A stretch of 64,000 nucleotides of DNA from Sva-07 sp963741755. Its GTDB lineage: Bacteria; Actinomycetota; Acidimicrobiia; Acidimicrobiales; Ilumatobacteraceae. The position numbers were made by a program, and so were the translations under genes. This document shows, piece by piece, positions 26,280-35,870 of the stretch; position 1 is the first letter of the stretch; each line of letters begins with the position of its first letter. Below the pieces are notes generated by a model. It was given only the letters and a program-made list of their open reading frames with translations, made no database searches and was not told where the DNA came from. The stretch covers positions 310,001 to 374,000 of the forward strand of contig CAVUJG010000001.1 of the NCBI GenBank assembly GCA_963741755.1, read 5' to 3'.

Positions 26280-26819
26280 ATGATCGAACTCGTGTTGACC
26301 ATCATCGGCCGCGACAGAGCAGGCGTCGTGGCGTCACTGGCCGACGTGGTTCGCTTTCACGACGGCAACTGGAAGCGCAGCGAGTTGGCCGAGATCGCGG
26401 GGACGTTCGCTGGTGTCGTGGTGATCGAGGTCGGCGACGATCGGGTCGACGAACTGCTCACCAACCTGTTGGTGCTCCGGGACCAGGGTCTGCACGTCAC
26501 GGCGCAGCAGGTCGAGGAACCCACCGTTGCGCCCGACGCCGACGAGGTGCGCCTGCGACTGACGGGCGACGACCGACCGGGCGTCGTCCACGAGATCTCC
26601 ACGGCGATCAGCGAAGCGGGCATCAGCATCTCCCGTCTGGGCACGGTCACCGACCTGCCGGGCGAGGGTGGTGGTAGGCGGTTCGAGATCACCGCCCAGT
26701 TGACGGTGCCGGTCAGTGCCGACCTCGACGCCGTGCTCGATGCGATCGGCGCGGTCGGCAACAGGCTGGGCATCGAGATGACCGTGGACGACCTCACCGG
26801 CGACGACACAGCCCTCTAG
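26280..26819 (+). CDS. Tandem ACT-domain protein (GcvR-like)
   Basis: 179-aa protein with two ACT folds: LVLTIIGRDRAGVVASLADV (residues 4-23) and RLRLTGDDRPGVVHEISTAI (about 90-110), a pattern of glycine cleavage regulator GcvR and related ACT proteins that bind amino acids. The C-terminus reads FEITAQLTVPVSADLDAVLD. ATG at 26280 begins the first strand directly, so it is preferred to the in-frame GTG upstream. It abuts the convergent kinase-like gene with no gap. No DNA-binding domain, so it would act through a protein partner. Confidence 0.75.
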   Translation: MIELVLTIIGRDRAGVVASLADVVRFHDGNWKRSELAEIAGTFAGVVVIEVGDDRVDELLTNLLVLRDQGLHVTAQQVEEPTVAPDADEVRLRLTGDDRPGVVHEISTAISEAGISISRLGTVTDLPGEGGGRRFEITAQLTVPVSADLDAVLDAIGAVGNRLGIEMTVDDLTGDDTAL

Positions 26820-27561
26820 TCAGACCGGTCGGACTTCGTCGAGCCGCTTCACCGCGTACTCATCGCCCCAGCACACCGCTGCTTCCCAGGCGGCCGATGC
26901 CTGTGCCGCAATGTCGTGCGCGACGTCGTCGAGACCAGCGGCGTTGTGAGGCAGCACGATGTCGAGATCGGGAATGTCGACGTGTGCCTCGTCCCAGTCG
27001 ATCAACGCAACTCGATGAGTGGTCATGCGAACGTTGCCCGCATTGGGGTCTCCATGCACGACGCAGGCGTCGCGTCCAGCCAGCCGCTCCCAGGCTGCCC
27101 GACAACGAGCAACCCCCTCCGACGGCATCGCCCCCAGATCGACCTTGGTGCCGGTCTCGGCGTGCAGGAGGTCGGTCGATGACCGCCATCCCGGTCGCTG
27201 CGGCCAGCCCTTCGTCAATCGATGCAGCCGGCGCAGTGTGTCGGCCACTCGGCGCCAGTCGGCCGCGGTCTCGGGGGGTCCGCCCTGCACGTAGGTCATC
27301 ACCACCAGACCGTCGGCGAACAGCCGGCCCGACATCGTGGGAATCGGGAGCGGAACCGCCAGGCCCTGGCGATCGAAGGTGCCGCAAGAGGTCGGTCTCC
27401 CACGCGAGATCCGCGTCACTCCTCGCACCGAGGCGACCGACCGCCATCTGCCCATTGAGACGAACACTCCACACGTCATTGGCAACTCCACCCTCGAGCG
27501 GTTCGACACGAACGACGTCGTCGCCCCATTTCTCGAGTGCTTCCCAACCCATCAGCCACAT
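26820..27561 (-). pseudogene. Aminoglycoside phosphotransferase-fold protein (single-base frameshift)
   Basis: Small APH/choline kinase-fold protein, about 246 aa after correction. The first frame reads GWEALEKWGDDVVRVEPLEG then GVANDVWSVRLNGQMAVGRL (N-lobe). The second frame gives the C-lobe: CVVHGDPNAGNVRMTTHRVA (HGDxxxxN) and LIDWDEAHVDIPDLDIV (metal-binding Asp). A single inserted base near 27371-27377 (CTTCGATCGCC) joins them; deleting the A gives LRRQGLAVP. Such proteins phosphorylate aminoglycosides or other small molecules; being stand-alone and not a typical resistance gene, a resistance role should not be assumed. Confidence 0.7.
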
Positions 27562-27599
27562 CTTCGCAGAGGCCTGAACACCGCTCGCCGAGCGACCGT

Positions 27600-28498
27600 T
27601 CAGGCCGCCATCGCCGCCGTGGGGCCAGCGAGGATGTCGGTGTGCCGGTCGGGTTCGAATCCGACACTGCGGTAGAGGTGGCTCGACGCTGGATTGCCCG
27701 GTTCGTAGACGATCTTGATCCGTTCTGCACCGGCGTCGGCGAGCAGCCCGACACCGGTGGTGAGAACGTGACGGGCGAGCCCTCGCCGCTGGTGGTCGTC
27801 CTCGGTGCGCATGGGTTCGACGAGACCGGTCGCGGTCACAGGGTCGTACCAGAACAACCCGTACGCCGCGACATCGTCACGCTCGTCGTGGACGACGAGG
27901 TCGAGGTCGGCGCAATAGAGCGACGTTTCGCGTAGGCGCGGCTCCGGGTCGGGGTGGTTGCGCTCGGCACTGATCATGTGATGTGGACGGTGCATCGTGT
28001 CGCTGCGATTCGACAATCGGTAGGCCGCGGCGAGAGGGCTGATCTTCGGCCGCTCATCGGCACGCAACCACGCTTCGACCGCTCCGTCCTCCTCGATCTC
28101 GAAGCCGCGGTTGAACAGCACGTCGCGCATGACGTCGTCGGCACGGTCCACTTCGAGTTCGACCGCATCGAACCCGCTCCCGCAGCGTGAGCGAGCCCAC
28201 GCTCGACGACGTGGGCAATCCAGTCGGGTGCTGCGCCGGGCATGAACATCGGGTCGAAGGCGACGCCGTGTTCCGAGTAGGTGGTGATCACCGCAGCCTG
28301 GGGTCGACCGTCGTCATCGAACCAGAACAGCTGCGGGACGATGTCGGTCGAGCGAGGGTTGCGCCACGCCCACTGACGATCCGCTGCCTCCCACAATCCA
28401 GCGGTCGGATGAGCGTTTCGGATCCGCTGCAAGAGCGTGGTCACCGCCTCCAAGTAGTCGAGACCGACCAGTTGGCGTTCTCGCAGTGAGGACACCAT
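27600..28498 (-). pseudogene. GNAT family N-acetyltransferase, two-lobed (single-base frameshift)
   Basis: About 299 aa after correction. N-terminal half (first frame) is SSLRERQLVGLDYLEAVTTL, WRNPRSTDIVPQLFWFDDDG and WIAHVVERGLAH. The second frame ends with a clear GNAT core: TETLV-like strand DLVVHDERDDVAAYGLFWYD, acetyl-CoA loop RRGLARHVLTTGVGLL, and PASSHLYRSVGFEPDRH. The break lies near 28178-28186 and, unlike the others in this window, needs one added base (or two removed) to repair. The gene is transcribed with the P450 gene, whose stop overlaps its start region. Substrate unknown. Confidence 0.68.
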
Positions 28499-28499
28499 C

Positions 28500-29804
28500 T
28501 CAGGCCGGGCGGTCAAGGCCGCGGAGGGAGTAGCGGATCGGGAGGGCCTTGGGGCCGCCGACGAACGTCGTCTGCGACATCGTGGCGTCGCCGGCGATCT
28601 CGACCGAATCGATCAGCGGGATCACACGGTTGAACAGCGACCGCAGCTCCATACGCGCGAGCTGCGCCCCCATGCAGAAGTGCTTGCCGAACCCGAACGA
28701 CAGTTGACGATCTGCGTTCGATCGTTCGATGTCGAAGCGCAACGGATCGGTGAACACCTTCGGGTCGAGGTTCGCTCCCTTGTACGACAGGTAGACGAAC
28801 TCACCCTTCGCCACGCGGTGGCCGTGGAGGTCGGTGTCAGCCGTTGCGGATCGCATGAAGTGCCGCACGGGCGCGGTCCAGCGCAGCATTTCCTCGATCG
28901 CGTTGTTCATCAGCTCGGGGCGATCCTGCAGCAGGCGGAGTTGGTCGGGGTGTTCGACGAGGGCACGGAACCCACCGGCCATCGCACTCGACGTGGTGTC
29001 GTGTCCGGCGGTCGCGACGATGATGTAGTAACCGATCGTCTCGAGATCGCCGAGCGGCGGCGCGGTGGGGCCATCGCCCAGGTGGCCGTTGGCGATCAGC
29101 GAGGCCAGGTCGTCGGTGGGGTTCGTGCGCCGATCGATGGTGACCCCGGAGAAGTAGGCCATGAAGTCCATCAGGATGGCGCCGATCGCCTCAGGGCTCA
29201 GCTCCTCGCGCTGCAGGTCGGGATCCTCGCCCCCGAAGAGCTGCTGCGTGAGTTGCAGCATCCGCGGATAGTCGTCCTCGGGCAGACCGAGGATCTTCAG
29301 GATGACGTGCAACGGATATGGCAACGCGACATCGGTGGAGAAGTCGAGTTGGCCGTCGGCGTTGCGCAGCGTGGCGACTGCTCGTTCGCTCAGTTCGTCG
29401 AGGCGCCCCTGCAGACGGTCGAGGCTGGCCGGCTTGAACTGGGGCAGGCCGAGCTTGCGGTACGCCGTGTGCTCATCGCCGTCCATGTGGATCAGCGTCT
29501 TCAGCTCGACCGGCGGCGGGTTGTCGAGCGCTTCCTGCGTGGTGAGCACCGGAGCCGGACCGTTGGTGAACAGCTCGGGCTGCCGCTCGACTTCCAGCAC
29601 CGCCGTATGGTCGAGCACGGCGAGGATCCGAGGAAAACCTTCACGCTCGATCCGGTAGAAGCCGCCCTGTTCCTCGTGGATGCGAACGGCGGCGCGGTTC
29701 CAGGCGTCGATGTCGCCGAAGCGGACATTGTCGGTGAAGATGTCATCGTCGGCCGGCAGCCCGATCCCCGGTGGCATCTGGCGCTCCTGGCGTGTGTCGG
29801 TCAT
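28500..29804 (-). CDS. Cytochrome P450
   Basis: 434-aa P450. Oxygen-binding I-helix VATAGHDTTSSAMAGG, K-helix ExxR in IEEMLRWTAPVRH, and heme loop FGFGKHFCMGAQLARMELR with Cys at about 377. These are typical of bacterial class I P450s (CYP125/CYP142-like shape), which take electrons from ferredoxin and hydroxylate steroids, fatty acids or terpenes. No ferredoxin gene is next to it. ATG at 29804 is preceded by GAGGAGGGGCC, a strong ribosome site; upstream in-frame starts would add nonconserved residues. Confidence 0.9.
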   Translation of the reverse strand: MTDTRQERQMPPGIGLPADDDIFTDNVRFGDIDAWNRAAVRIHEEQGGFYRIEREGFPRILAVLDHTAVLEVERQPELFTNGPAPVLTTQEALDNPPPVELKTLIHMDGDEHTAYRKLGLPQFKPASLDRLQGRLDELSERAVATLRNADGQLDFSTDVALPYPLHVILKILGLPEDDYPRMLQLTQQLFGGEDPDLQREELSPEAIGAILMDFMAYFSGVTIDRRTNPTDDLASLIANGHLGDGPTAPPLGDLETIGYYIIVATAGHDTTSSAMAGGFRALVEHPDQLRLLQDRPELMNNAIEEMLRWTAPVRHFMRSATADTDLHGHRVAKGEFVYLSYKGANLDPKVFTDPLRFDIERSNADRQLSFGFGKHFCMGAQLARMELRSLFNRVIPLIDSVEIAGDATMSQTTFVGGPKALPIRYSLRGLDRPA

Positions 29805-29880
29805 GGCCCCTCCTCGGTCGAGCATCTCGACTCGTGGTGACCGTATTCCAGCAACCCGTCGACCTGATACCCGGGCGGCG

Positions 29881-29914
29881 TACACCTGGTGCCTGACACC
29901 GGACGTACGTCAGG
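29881..29914. terminator. GGTGCCTGACACC element, family B copy 1
   Basis: TACACCTGGTG CCTGACACC GGACGTACGTCAGG. Two overlapping hairpins are possible: GGTG with CACC, and CCTGAC with GTCAGG. The DUF389 gene's stop codon (29910-29912) lies inside the last arm. A second copy is at 56119. It lies before the P450 gene and probably ends the DUF389 transcript. Confidence 0.65.
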
Positions 29915-31559
29915 GCGCGATGGTCGTCGTCGTGGTCGTAGTGGTGGTCGTGGTGGTGGTGATGTCGCGCCGCTGGATGAACAGCACCGTCACCTGATCG
30001 TCGGCATCGAGGAGTTCGGTGACGCTTGCCACGAGCGCGGTCGCATCGGGTTCGGTCGGCCCCGCCACTTCGATGACGGCCTCGACGCCGTCGAAGCTCG
30101 TCGACAACACCGACACTCCCTGCGTGGCCGCCCAGTCACCTGCGAGCAGGCCGATGCGGTCGGCGAGCACCTGGTCGGGCGTCGGGGTCGGCTCCTCATC
30201 GGACACGCTCTCACGCTTCAACCAGGTCATCCGAACCTCGAAGGTCCGGTCGAGTTCGGTGTCGAGCAGCGTCGTCAGCGAACCCAGCGATGGGGCGTCG
30301 ATCGTCCCGCTCGCATCGAGTCGGATGACGTTGTCGAGAACCGACAACTCGTCGCGTCGCGCTGCAGCGTCGGCACCGAGGTCGGCGAGCCAGCGATCGA
30401 CGATCTCCTCGACGGCGGTCGCGAGGCGTTCTTCGTCCGTGACGACGGTGGTCGTGGTGGTGGTGGCCTGGTCGACCCGGTCCCACTCGATCGACACGAT
30501 CCGATTCACTCCGAAACTGGCGAGGAGCGATTCGATCAGAGGATCCGGGTCGGGCGGCGTGTCGAAGCTGCGAACCGCCACCGTGATGCGCTGGTCGTCG
30601 AACGTCACCGACGGCGCCGACCGACGGTCGGTCTGCCCGAGCCAGTCGGACACGATCTCGAGCGCGTCGACTTCGCGCTGCGAACGCTCGACCGCCGCCG
30701 TGGATGCGCTGTAGAGCGGAAGGGCGATCGCGACGACGACGATGCCGACGACCGCTGACACCACGGCGGTGCGCCGGAACGTCGAGGCCAGACGTCGAGG
30801 CGGAACGAAGCCCGTCACCACGAACACGACCACTCCGGCGAGAACAATGGCGAACAGGTTGGTCGTGTAGAGCAGCATCGCCCCCCACGCGAACGTCGTG
30901 TTGCCGGCCTCGAGCGAGATGCCCACTGCTCCCAGGGGCGGCACGAGCGCGACGGCAACGGCGACGCCGGGAAGCGACGCCGAGGCGTCCTTGCGTACCG
31001 TTGCGTAGGCGCCCGCGGTACCGGCGGCGAGTGCCACCACGAGGTCGCGAATGTCCGGTGCGGTACGACTGGTCACTTCCCCCGGAAGTTCGCCGTTGAC
31101 GAACAGCGCTGCAAGCACGTACGACAGCACGATCGCCCACACCGTCGCGAGCACGACCACGGTGAGCGACCGCAGTGACTTTCGGAACAGCGCCATGGAG
31201 ATGCATGCAGCGGTGCCGAGGACCGGCTGCATGAGTGGGGCGAGCAGCATCGCCCCGATGACCACCGCAGCGGAGTTCGCCGACAACCCCATCACGGCGA
31301 CGATCACCGACAGGGTGATCATGACCGTGAATCGGTAGGCCCAGTGCTCCTGGCGTTTGATCGCCAGCTCCGCCATCACACGCTGGCGTTCCTCGGAGGT
31401 CAGATGACGATGCCACCAGCGTTGGGTGGCGCGCCGGTGGACACCGAGACTGGGATCGTCGGACTGACGCTGGTCGTCCGGCGCTGGGTGAACGTCCTCG
31501 GCCTCCATCCCCGCGCCTTCGAAGCCGGTCGGGCCGGTGAAGCCACGGGGTTGTGTCAC
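29910..31559 (-). CDS. DUF389 membrane protein with poly-threonine tail
   Basis: 549 aa. An N-terminal cytosolic region of about 75 residues is followed by the DUF389 membrane domain (GLSANSAAVVIGAMLLAPLM with QPVLGTAACISMALF, ALVPPLGAVGISLEAGNTTF) with about six TMs to residue 290. The rest is a long soluble region. It ends in a run of thirteen threonines then IAP; a shorter ATTTTTTVVTDEE run sits in the middle. The DNA run is a mix of ACC/ACG/ACT codons, so not a simple microsatellite. DUF389 proteins are of unknown function, perhaps small-molecule or ion transporters. ATG at 31559; MEAED at 31508 is an alternative start. Confidence 0.8.
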   Translation of the reverse strand: MTQPRGFTGPTGFEGAGMEAEDVHPAPDDQRQSDDPSLGVHRRATQRWWHRHLTSEERQRVMAELAIKRQEHWAYRFTVMITLSVIVAVMGLSANSAAVVIGAMLLAPLMQPVLGTAACISMALFRKSLRSLTVVVLATVWAIVLSYVLAALFVNGELPGEVTSRTAPDIRDLVVALAAGTAGAYATVRKDASASLPGVAVAVALVPPLGAVGISLEAGNTTFAWGAMLLYTTNLFAIVLAGVVVFVVTGFVPPRRLASTFRRTAVVSAVVGIVVVAIALPLYSASTAAVERSQREVDALEIVSDWLGQTDRRSAPSVTFDDQRITVAVRSFDTPPDPDPLIESLLASFGVNRIVSIEWDRVDQATTTTTTVVTDEERLATAVEEIVDRWLADLGADAAARRDELSVLDNVIRLDASGTIDAPSLGSLTTLLDTELDRTFEVRMTWLKRESVSDEEPTPTPDQVLADRIGLLAGDWAATQGVSVLSTSFDGVEAVIEVAGPTEPDATALVASVTELLDADDQVTVLFIQRRDITTTTTTTTTTTTTIAP

Positions 31560-31659
31560 GCCCGGATCCTAGAGACTGCCGGTCGACGCCGGTCACGATG
31601 AACCGCGCCCCTGATGCGCCCGGGTCTCGATCAGTTGACGGCGGGCGCGAGACTTGCGC

Positions 31660-33393
31660 ATGGCTGACTTCGACCTGATCATCCGGGGCGGTTCCGTCAT
31701 CGACGGCACGGGCTCCGAGGCCCGCACCGCCGATGTGGCCGTCGTCGACGGCGTCATCGCCGAGGTGGGCGACGTCACCGGGCGCGGCCGCCGCGAAATC
31801 GATGCTGACGGAGCGCTCGTCATCCCGGGCATCGTCGACATCCACTCGCACTACGACGGCCAGGCCACCTGGGACGAACGGCTGCAGCCGTCGTCATGGC
31901 ACGGCGTGACCACCGTGGTCACCGGGAACTGCGGGGTCGGATTCGCGCCGGTGCACGACGCCGACCACAACGAGCTGATCGAGTTGATGGAAGGTGTCGA
32001 GGACATTCCGGGCGCCGCATTGCACGAAGGGCTGCGATGGAACTGGAACTCGTTCGGTGAGTTCCTCGACGCCGTCGACTCGATCCCCCACGACATCGAC
32101 GTGGCGATGCAGGTGCCGCACGGCGCACTGCGCCTCAACGTGATGGGCGAGCGCGGCGCCAACCACGAGGACGCCACACCCGACGACATCGCCGCGATGG
32201 CCGAGCTCGCTCGCGAGGGCATCGAAGCGGGTGCACTCGGATTCAGCACGAGCCGCACCCGCAACCACAAGACATCGACTGGCGCCTACACCCCCACCTT
32301 GACTGCTGCGCCCGATGAGCTGATCGGCATCGCGCAGGGTGTCGGCGCGACGGGCACGGGCGTGCTGCAGGTGGTGTCCGACTTCCTCGACCCCGATGGC
32401 GAGTTCGCGATGCTGCGCGAGATGGTGGCCAGATCGGGTCGGCCGATGTCGATCTCGATCGCCCGCAACCCGATGGTGCCCGATGCGTTCCGTGGGCTGC
32501 TCGACCGCATCACCACCGCCAACGCCGACGGTCTGACGATGACGGGTCAGGTGGCGCCCCGGGCGGTCGGGTTGATTCTCGGATTGGAGTGCACGCTCAA
32601 CCCGTTCCTCACCAACCCGGTGTATCGCGAGATCGCCGATCGGTCGCTCGCCGAACGGGTCGCCGCGCTGCGCGACCCGGCGTTCCGGGAGCGGCTGCTC
32701 GCCGAGGCAGCGGAACGGTCCCGCGACAAGCTCGGCGGGAACCTGATCGGTCGGTTCGAGCTGCTGTTCGAGATGGCCGACGAACCCGACTACGAACCGT
32801 CACTCGACACGTCGATCCAGGCGGTTGCCACGCGTTCGGGACGCAGCGCCGAGGAGGTCGCGCTCGATGCGATGCTCGCCGACGACGGCCACGGTCTGCT
32901 CTACCTGCCGTTCCTCAACTACGTCGACGGGAGCCTCGACGGCTGCCACGAGATGCTCGTGCATCCCCACACCGTGCCCGGCCTCGGCGACGGCGGCGCC
33001 CACGTCGGCACCATCTGCGACGGCAGCTTCCCGACCACCCTGCTCGCCTACTGGGGGCGCGACCGCGACCACGACCGCATCCCGCTCCCGTTCCTCGTGC
33101 AACGCCACTGCCGCGACACCGCCCGCACGGTGGGGCTGCTCGACCGCGGCGTGATCGCCCCGGGCTTTCGTGCCGACCTCAACGTGGTCGACTTCGAGCG
33201 GCTCCGGCTCCACAAGCCCGAGATCGTCCACGACCTCCCGGCGAACGGGCGCCGGTTGCTGCAGCGAGCCGACGGATGGCGCCACACGATCGTGGCCGGC
33301 CACGAGACCTATCACGACGGCGTCGCCACCGACGCCCTGCCCGGCCGCCTCGTGCGCGGCGCCCAACCAGCACCGACAGGAGCACCACGATGA
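31660..33393 (+). CDS. N-acyl-D-amino-acid deacylase-like amidohydrolase
   Basis: 577-aa metal-dependent amidohydrolase of the D-aminoacylase branch. Seen: DLIIRGGSVIDGTGSEARTA (start), metal site GIVDIHSHYDGQATWDERLQ, VVTGNCGVGFAPVHDADHN, and GDGGAHVGTICDGSFPTTLL near the C-terminus. The enzymes remove acyl groups from N-acyl-D-amino acids or open ring amides. It overlaps the following dioxygenase gene by 4 nt (ATGA) and so forms an operon with it. ATG at 31660 is preferred over a TTG 6 nt upstream. The substrate may be an N-acylated or cyclic compound used as a carbon or nitrogen source. Confidence 0.85.
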   Translation: MADFDLIIRGGSVIDGTGSEARTADVAVVDGVIAEVGDVTGRGRREIDADGALVIPGIVDIHSHYDGQATWDERLQPSSWHGVTTVVTGNCGVGFAPVHDADHNELIELMEGVEDIPGAALHEGLRWNWNSFGEFLDAVDSIPHDIDVAMQVPHGALRLNVMGERGANHEDATPDDIAAMAELAREGIEAGALGFSTSRTRNHKTSTGAYTPTLTAAPDELIGIAQGVGATGTGVLQVVSDFLDPDGEFAMLREMVARSGRPMSISIARNPMVPDAFRGLLDRITTANADGLTMTGQVAPRAVGLILGLECTLNPFLTNPVYREIADRSLAERVAALRDPAFRERLLAEAAERSRDKLGGNLIGRFELLFEMADEPDYEPSLDTSIQAVATRSGRSAEEVALDAMLADDGHGLLYLPFLNYVDGSLDGCHEMLVHPHTVPGLGDGGAHVGTICDGSFPTTLLAYWGRDRDHDRIPLPFLVQRHCRDTARTVGLLDRGVIAPGFRADLNVVDFERLRLHKPEIVHDLPANGRRLLQRADGWRHTIVAGHETYHDGVATDALPGRLVRGAQPAPTGAPR

Positions 33394-34446
33394 CCACGAC
33401 CGACATGCCGACGTCGCTGAACGACGTCGGCGAACTCGAGACCCACGCCAACTGGACGGCAGCTCACATCGGCAATCCCGACGACTGGACACTGCAGCTC
33501 ACCGACGCCCACCACGCCGAACTCGACGACGCGCTGGCCCATGCCCGCTCGACGACCGACGACGTCCTCGACGTCACCGTCGATGACTTCCCGCTCCCGA
33601 CCCTCGGACCGCAGTTGGCGGCGATGGCTGAGGAGTTGGTGAACGGTCGAGGGTTCACCCGGATCGCGGCGCTCGACGTCGACAGGCTCGGGGCGGAGGA
33701 CGCCTCGTGGATCTACTGGGGAATCGGGATGCACCTCGGTGAGCCCTGGCCGCAGAACGCGAAGGGCCACCTGCTCGGTGACGTGAAGGACCAGGGCAAA
33801 GCACCTGACGATCCGACCGCACGCGGCAACGAGATCGGCGGTCATCCACTCGGCTTCCACAGCGACGGCTCCGACCTCGTCGGGTTGTTGTGCATCGACA
33901 GCGGCGTCAGCGGCGGCGAGAGCCTGGTCGCCAATGCGGTCGGCGCCTACAACGCGCTCGGTGCGCACCCGTCCCGATCTCGCCGCGGTGCTCTACGAGC
34001 CGCTGCCGTACGACTTCCGTGGCGAGCAGCGCGCCGGCGGCCAACCGTTCTATGCGGTTCCGGCGTTCACGCGACACGACGGTCCCACGGGAGACCGGCT
34101 CTTCGTGCGATACATCAGACCCTTCATCGAGGCATCGCAACGACACCCCGACGCGCCCCGGCTGACCGCGCTCCAGATCGAGGCAATGGACGCCTACGAC
34201 GCGCTGATCAACGACCACGACAACCAGGTCGAGATGGCGTTGCGACCGGGCGACATCCAGTTCGTCAACAACTACCACGTCCTGCACGGCCGCCGTCGGT
34301 ACGTCGACGACACCGACGCTGGTCGGGTCCGATGGCTGAAGCGGCTGTGGCTGGCGACCGACATCCTCGGCCCCGAGGACCGTCCCGCCCGTTTCCAGCG
34401 CGCCGGCGCAATGGGCCACTGGGGCTCGCGCCGAACCCGTGCCTGA
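33390..34446 (+). pseudogene. TauD/TfdA-family 2-oxoglutarate dioxygenase (single-base frameshift)
   Basis: About 351 aa after correction. The first frame holds most of the fold and the iron site HSD in GFHSDGSDLVGLLCIDSGVS; the second frame gives LAAVLYEPLPYDFRGEQRAG, and the distal His in VNNYHVLHGRRRYVDD with the 2-oxoglutarate Arg in HGRRR. One extra C around 33967-33975 (CACCCGTCCCG) breaks the frame; deleting it gives LGAHRPDLAAVL. The start ATG overlaps the deacylase stop by 4 nt, with AGGAG 8 nt upstream. Such dioxygenases often release the amine or sulfonate part of small molecules. Likely works with the neighbouring deacylase and aminotransferase. Confidence 0.8.
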
Positions 34447-34470
34447 CCTCGCGACACTCCCACCCCCAAC

Positions 34471-34528
34471 GTTTGCGTTGCGTTCCGGATGACCCGGTCC
34501 ATCCAATTTGCACCACAAACAGGGGGTG
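34471..34528. repeat. CGTTTGCG hairpin, family C copy 3
   Basis: Arms CACCCCC at 34471-34477 with GGGGGTG at 34522-34528, and GTTTG at 34481-34485 with CAAAC at 34516-34520, around the family core GGATG-ACCCGGTCC-ATCC. It lies between two co-oriented genes (dioxygenase and aminotransferase). Confidence 0.75.
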
Positions 34529-34559
34529 AGGCGCCGTCTCGGTGGGTCATGATGAGCAG

Positions 34560-35870
34560 ATGATGTCACCCGACACCTCGACGCCGAGCCGCGTCGACGC
34601 GGCGCTGGTTGCAGCACGCCAACGCTACGTCGACGCCAACCCGACGAGTGCGTCGTGGGCCCGGCGCGCCGCCGACGTGCTTCCCGGCGGCAACACGCGA
34701 TCGGTGCTGCACTTCGATCCGTTCCCGTTCCGTGTGGCAACGGCAGCACGGCAACACCTGGTCGATGTCGACGGCCATCGCTACATCGACCTGCTCGGCA
34801 ACTACACAGCCGGACTGCTCGGCCATTCACCCGAAGCCGTGCGCGCGGCCGCTCACGCTGCGATCGATGGCGGGTGGGCGCTCGGCGCCGTCCATCCGAA
34901 CGAGGTCCAACTCGCTGAGTTGATCGCCGCACGCTTCGCGTCGATCGAGCAGGTGCGCTTCACGAACTCCGGTACGGAGGCGAACCTGATGGCCCTTGCG
35001 CTGGCGACGAACCACACCGGCAGGAGTCGTGTGCTCGTGTTCGACGGCGGCTACCACGGCGGCGTGATCACCTTTGCCGGGCACCGCGACGTGAACGTGC
35101 CGCACGACTGGATCGTGTCGACCTACAACGACGTCGACGCCGTCGAGGCGGTGTTCGCCGAACACGGTGACTCGATCGCCGCCGTGCTCGTCGAGCCGCT
35201 GCAAGGTTCGGCCGGCTGCATCCCGGGCGATCCGGGCTTCCTTCGGTCGCTGCGACGCCATTGCGACCGCGTCGGTGCCGTGCTGATCTTCGACGAGGTG
35301 ATGACGTCACGGCTCGGGCCGGGTGGCGCCCAGGACCTGCTCGGCATCACGCCCGATCTGACGACGCTCGGCAAGTACCTGGCGGGCGGCTTCACGTTCG
35401 GTGCGTTCGGCGGCCGACATGAGCTGATGGTCGCCTTCGACGCGACTGCGGGCGGGCGACTCGGCCACGCTGGGACGTTCAACAACAACGTCGTGTCGAT
35501 GGCCGCTGGAGTGGCCACGCTCTCCGAGGTGCTGACGCCCGAGGTGCTCGCGGCGACCAACGCTCGCGGCGAACGGCTTCGGACGGAGTTGAACGAGGTG
35601 TTCGACCGCCACGGTCTGCCGATGTGTGTGACCGGCTCGGGATCGCTGATGAACGTGCACGGCACCGCTGGTCCGGTCACCTCGACGGCCGATCTGCGCG
35701 ATGCGGACGATCGGTGGAAGGAGTTGCTGTTCTTCGACGCCCTCGACGCCGGGTTCTACCTCGCCCGCCGCGGCTTCATCGCCCTGTCGATCGAGATCAC
35801 CGACAGTGACATCGACGCGTTCATCGAGTTCGTCGACGCGTGGGGTGAAGCGATTACATCGCGGGTCTGA
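34560..35870 (+). CDS. Class III aminotransferase, glutamate-1-semialdehyde aminomutase-like
   Basis: 436-aa PLP enzyme, distant paralogue of the one at 724. Seen: PGGNTRSVLHFDPFPFRVAT, VRFTNSGTEANLMALALATN, FDGGYHGGVITFAG, LIFDEVMTSRLGPGGAQDLL and PLP Lys in LTTLGKYLAGGFTFGAFGGR. The last five codons (AITSRV stop) lie inside a family A palindrome, so the protein end is supplied by the repeat. Directly follows the dioxygenase and is on the same strand. The start is one of two adjacent ATGs (34560 or 34563); CATGAT ends 6 nt upstream as a weak -10. Transaminates an amino compound, perhaps produced by the preceding two enzymes. Confidence 0.82.
   Translation: MMSPDTSTPSRVDAALVAARQRYVDANPTSASWARRAADVLPGGNTRSVLHFDPFPFRVATAARQHLVDVDGHRYIDLLGNYTAGLLGHSPEAVRAAAHAAIDGGWALGAVHPNEVQLAELIAARFASIEQVRFTNSGTEANLMALALATNHTGRSRVLVFDGGYHGGVITFAGHRDVNVPHDWIVSTYNDVDAVEAVFAEHGDSIAAVLVEPLQGSAGCIPGDPGFLRSLRRHCDRVGAVLIFDEVMTSRLGPGGAQDLLGITPDLTTLGKYLAGGFTFGAFGGRHELMVAFDATAGGRLGHAGTFNNNVVSMAAGVATLSEVLTPEVLAATNARGERLRTELNEVFDRHGLPMCVTGSGSLMNVHGTAGPVTSTADLRDADDRWKELLFFDALDAGFYLARRGFIALSIEITDSDIDAFIEFVDAWGEAITSRV

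Noticed and set aside
26820..27561. Aminoglycoside resistance gene
   Set aside because: Fold matches APH, but there is no resistance context and the frame is broken; only the fold can be claimed.
29919..29965. GTGGTCGTGGTG-type microsatellite
   Set aside because: It is the antisense of the DUF389 threonine run; mixed codons show that it is coding.
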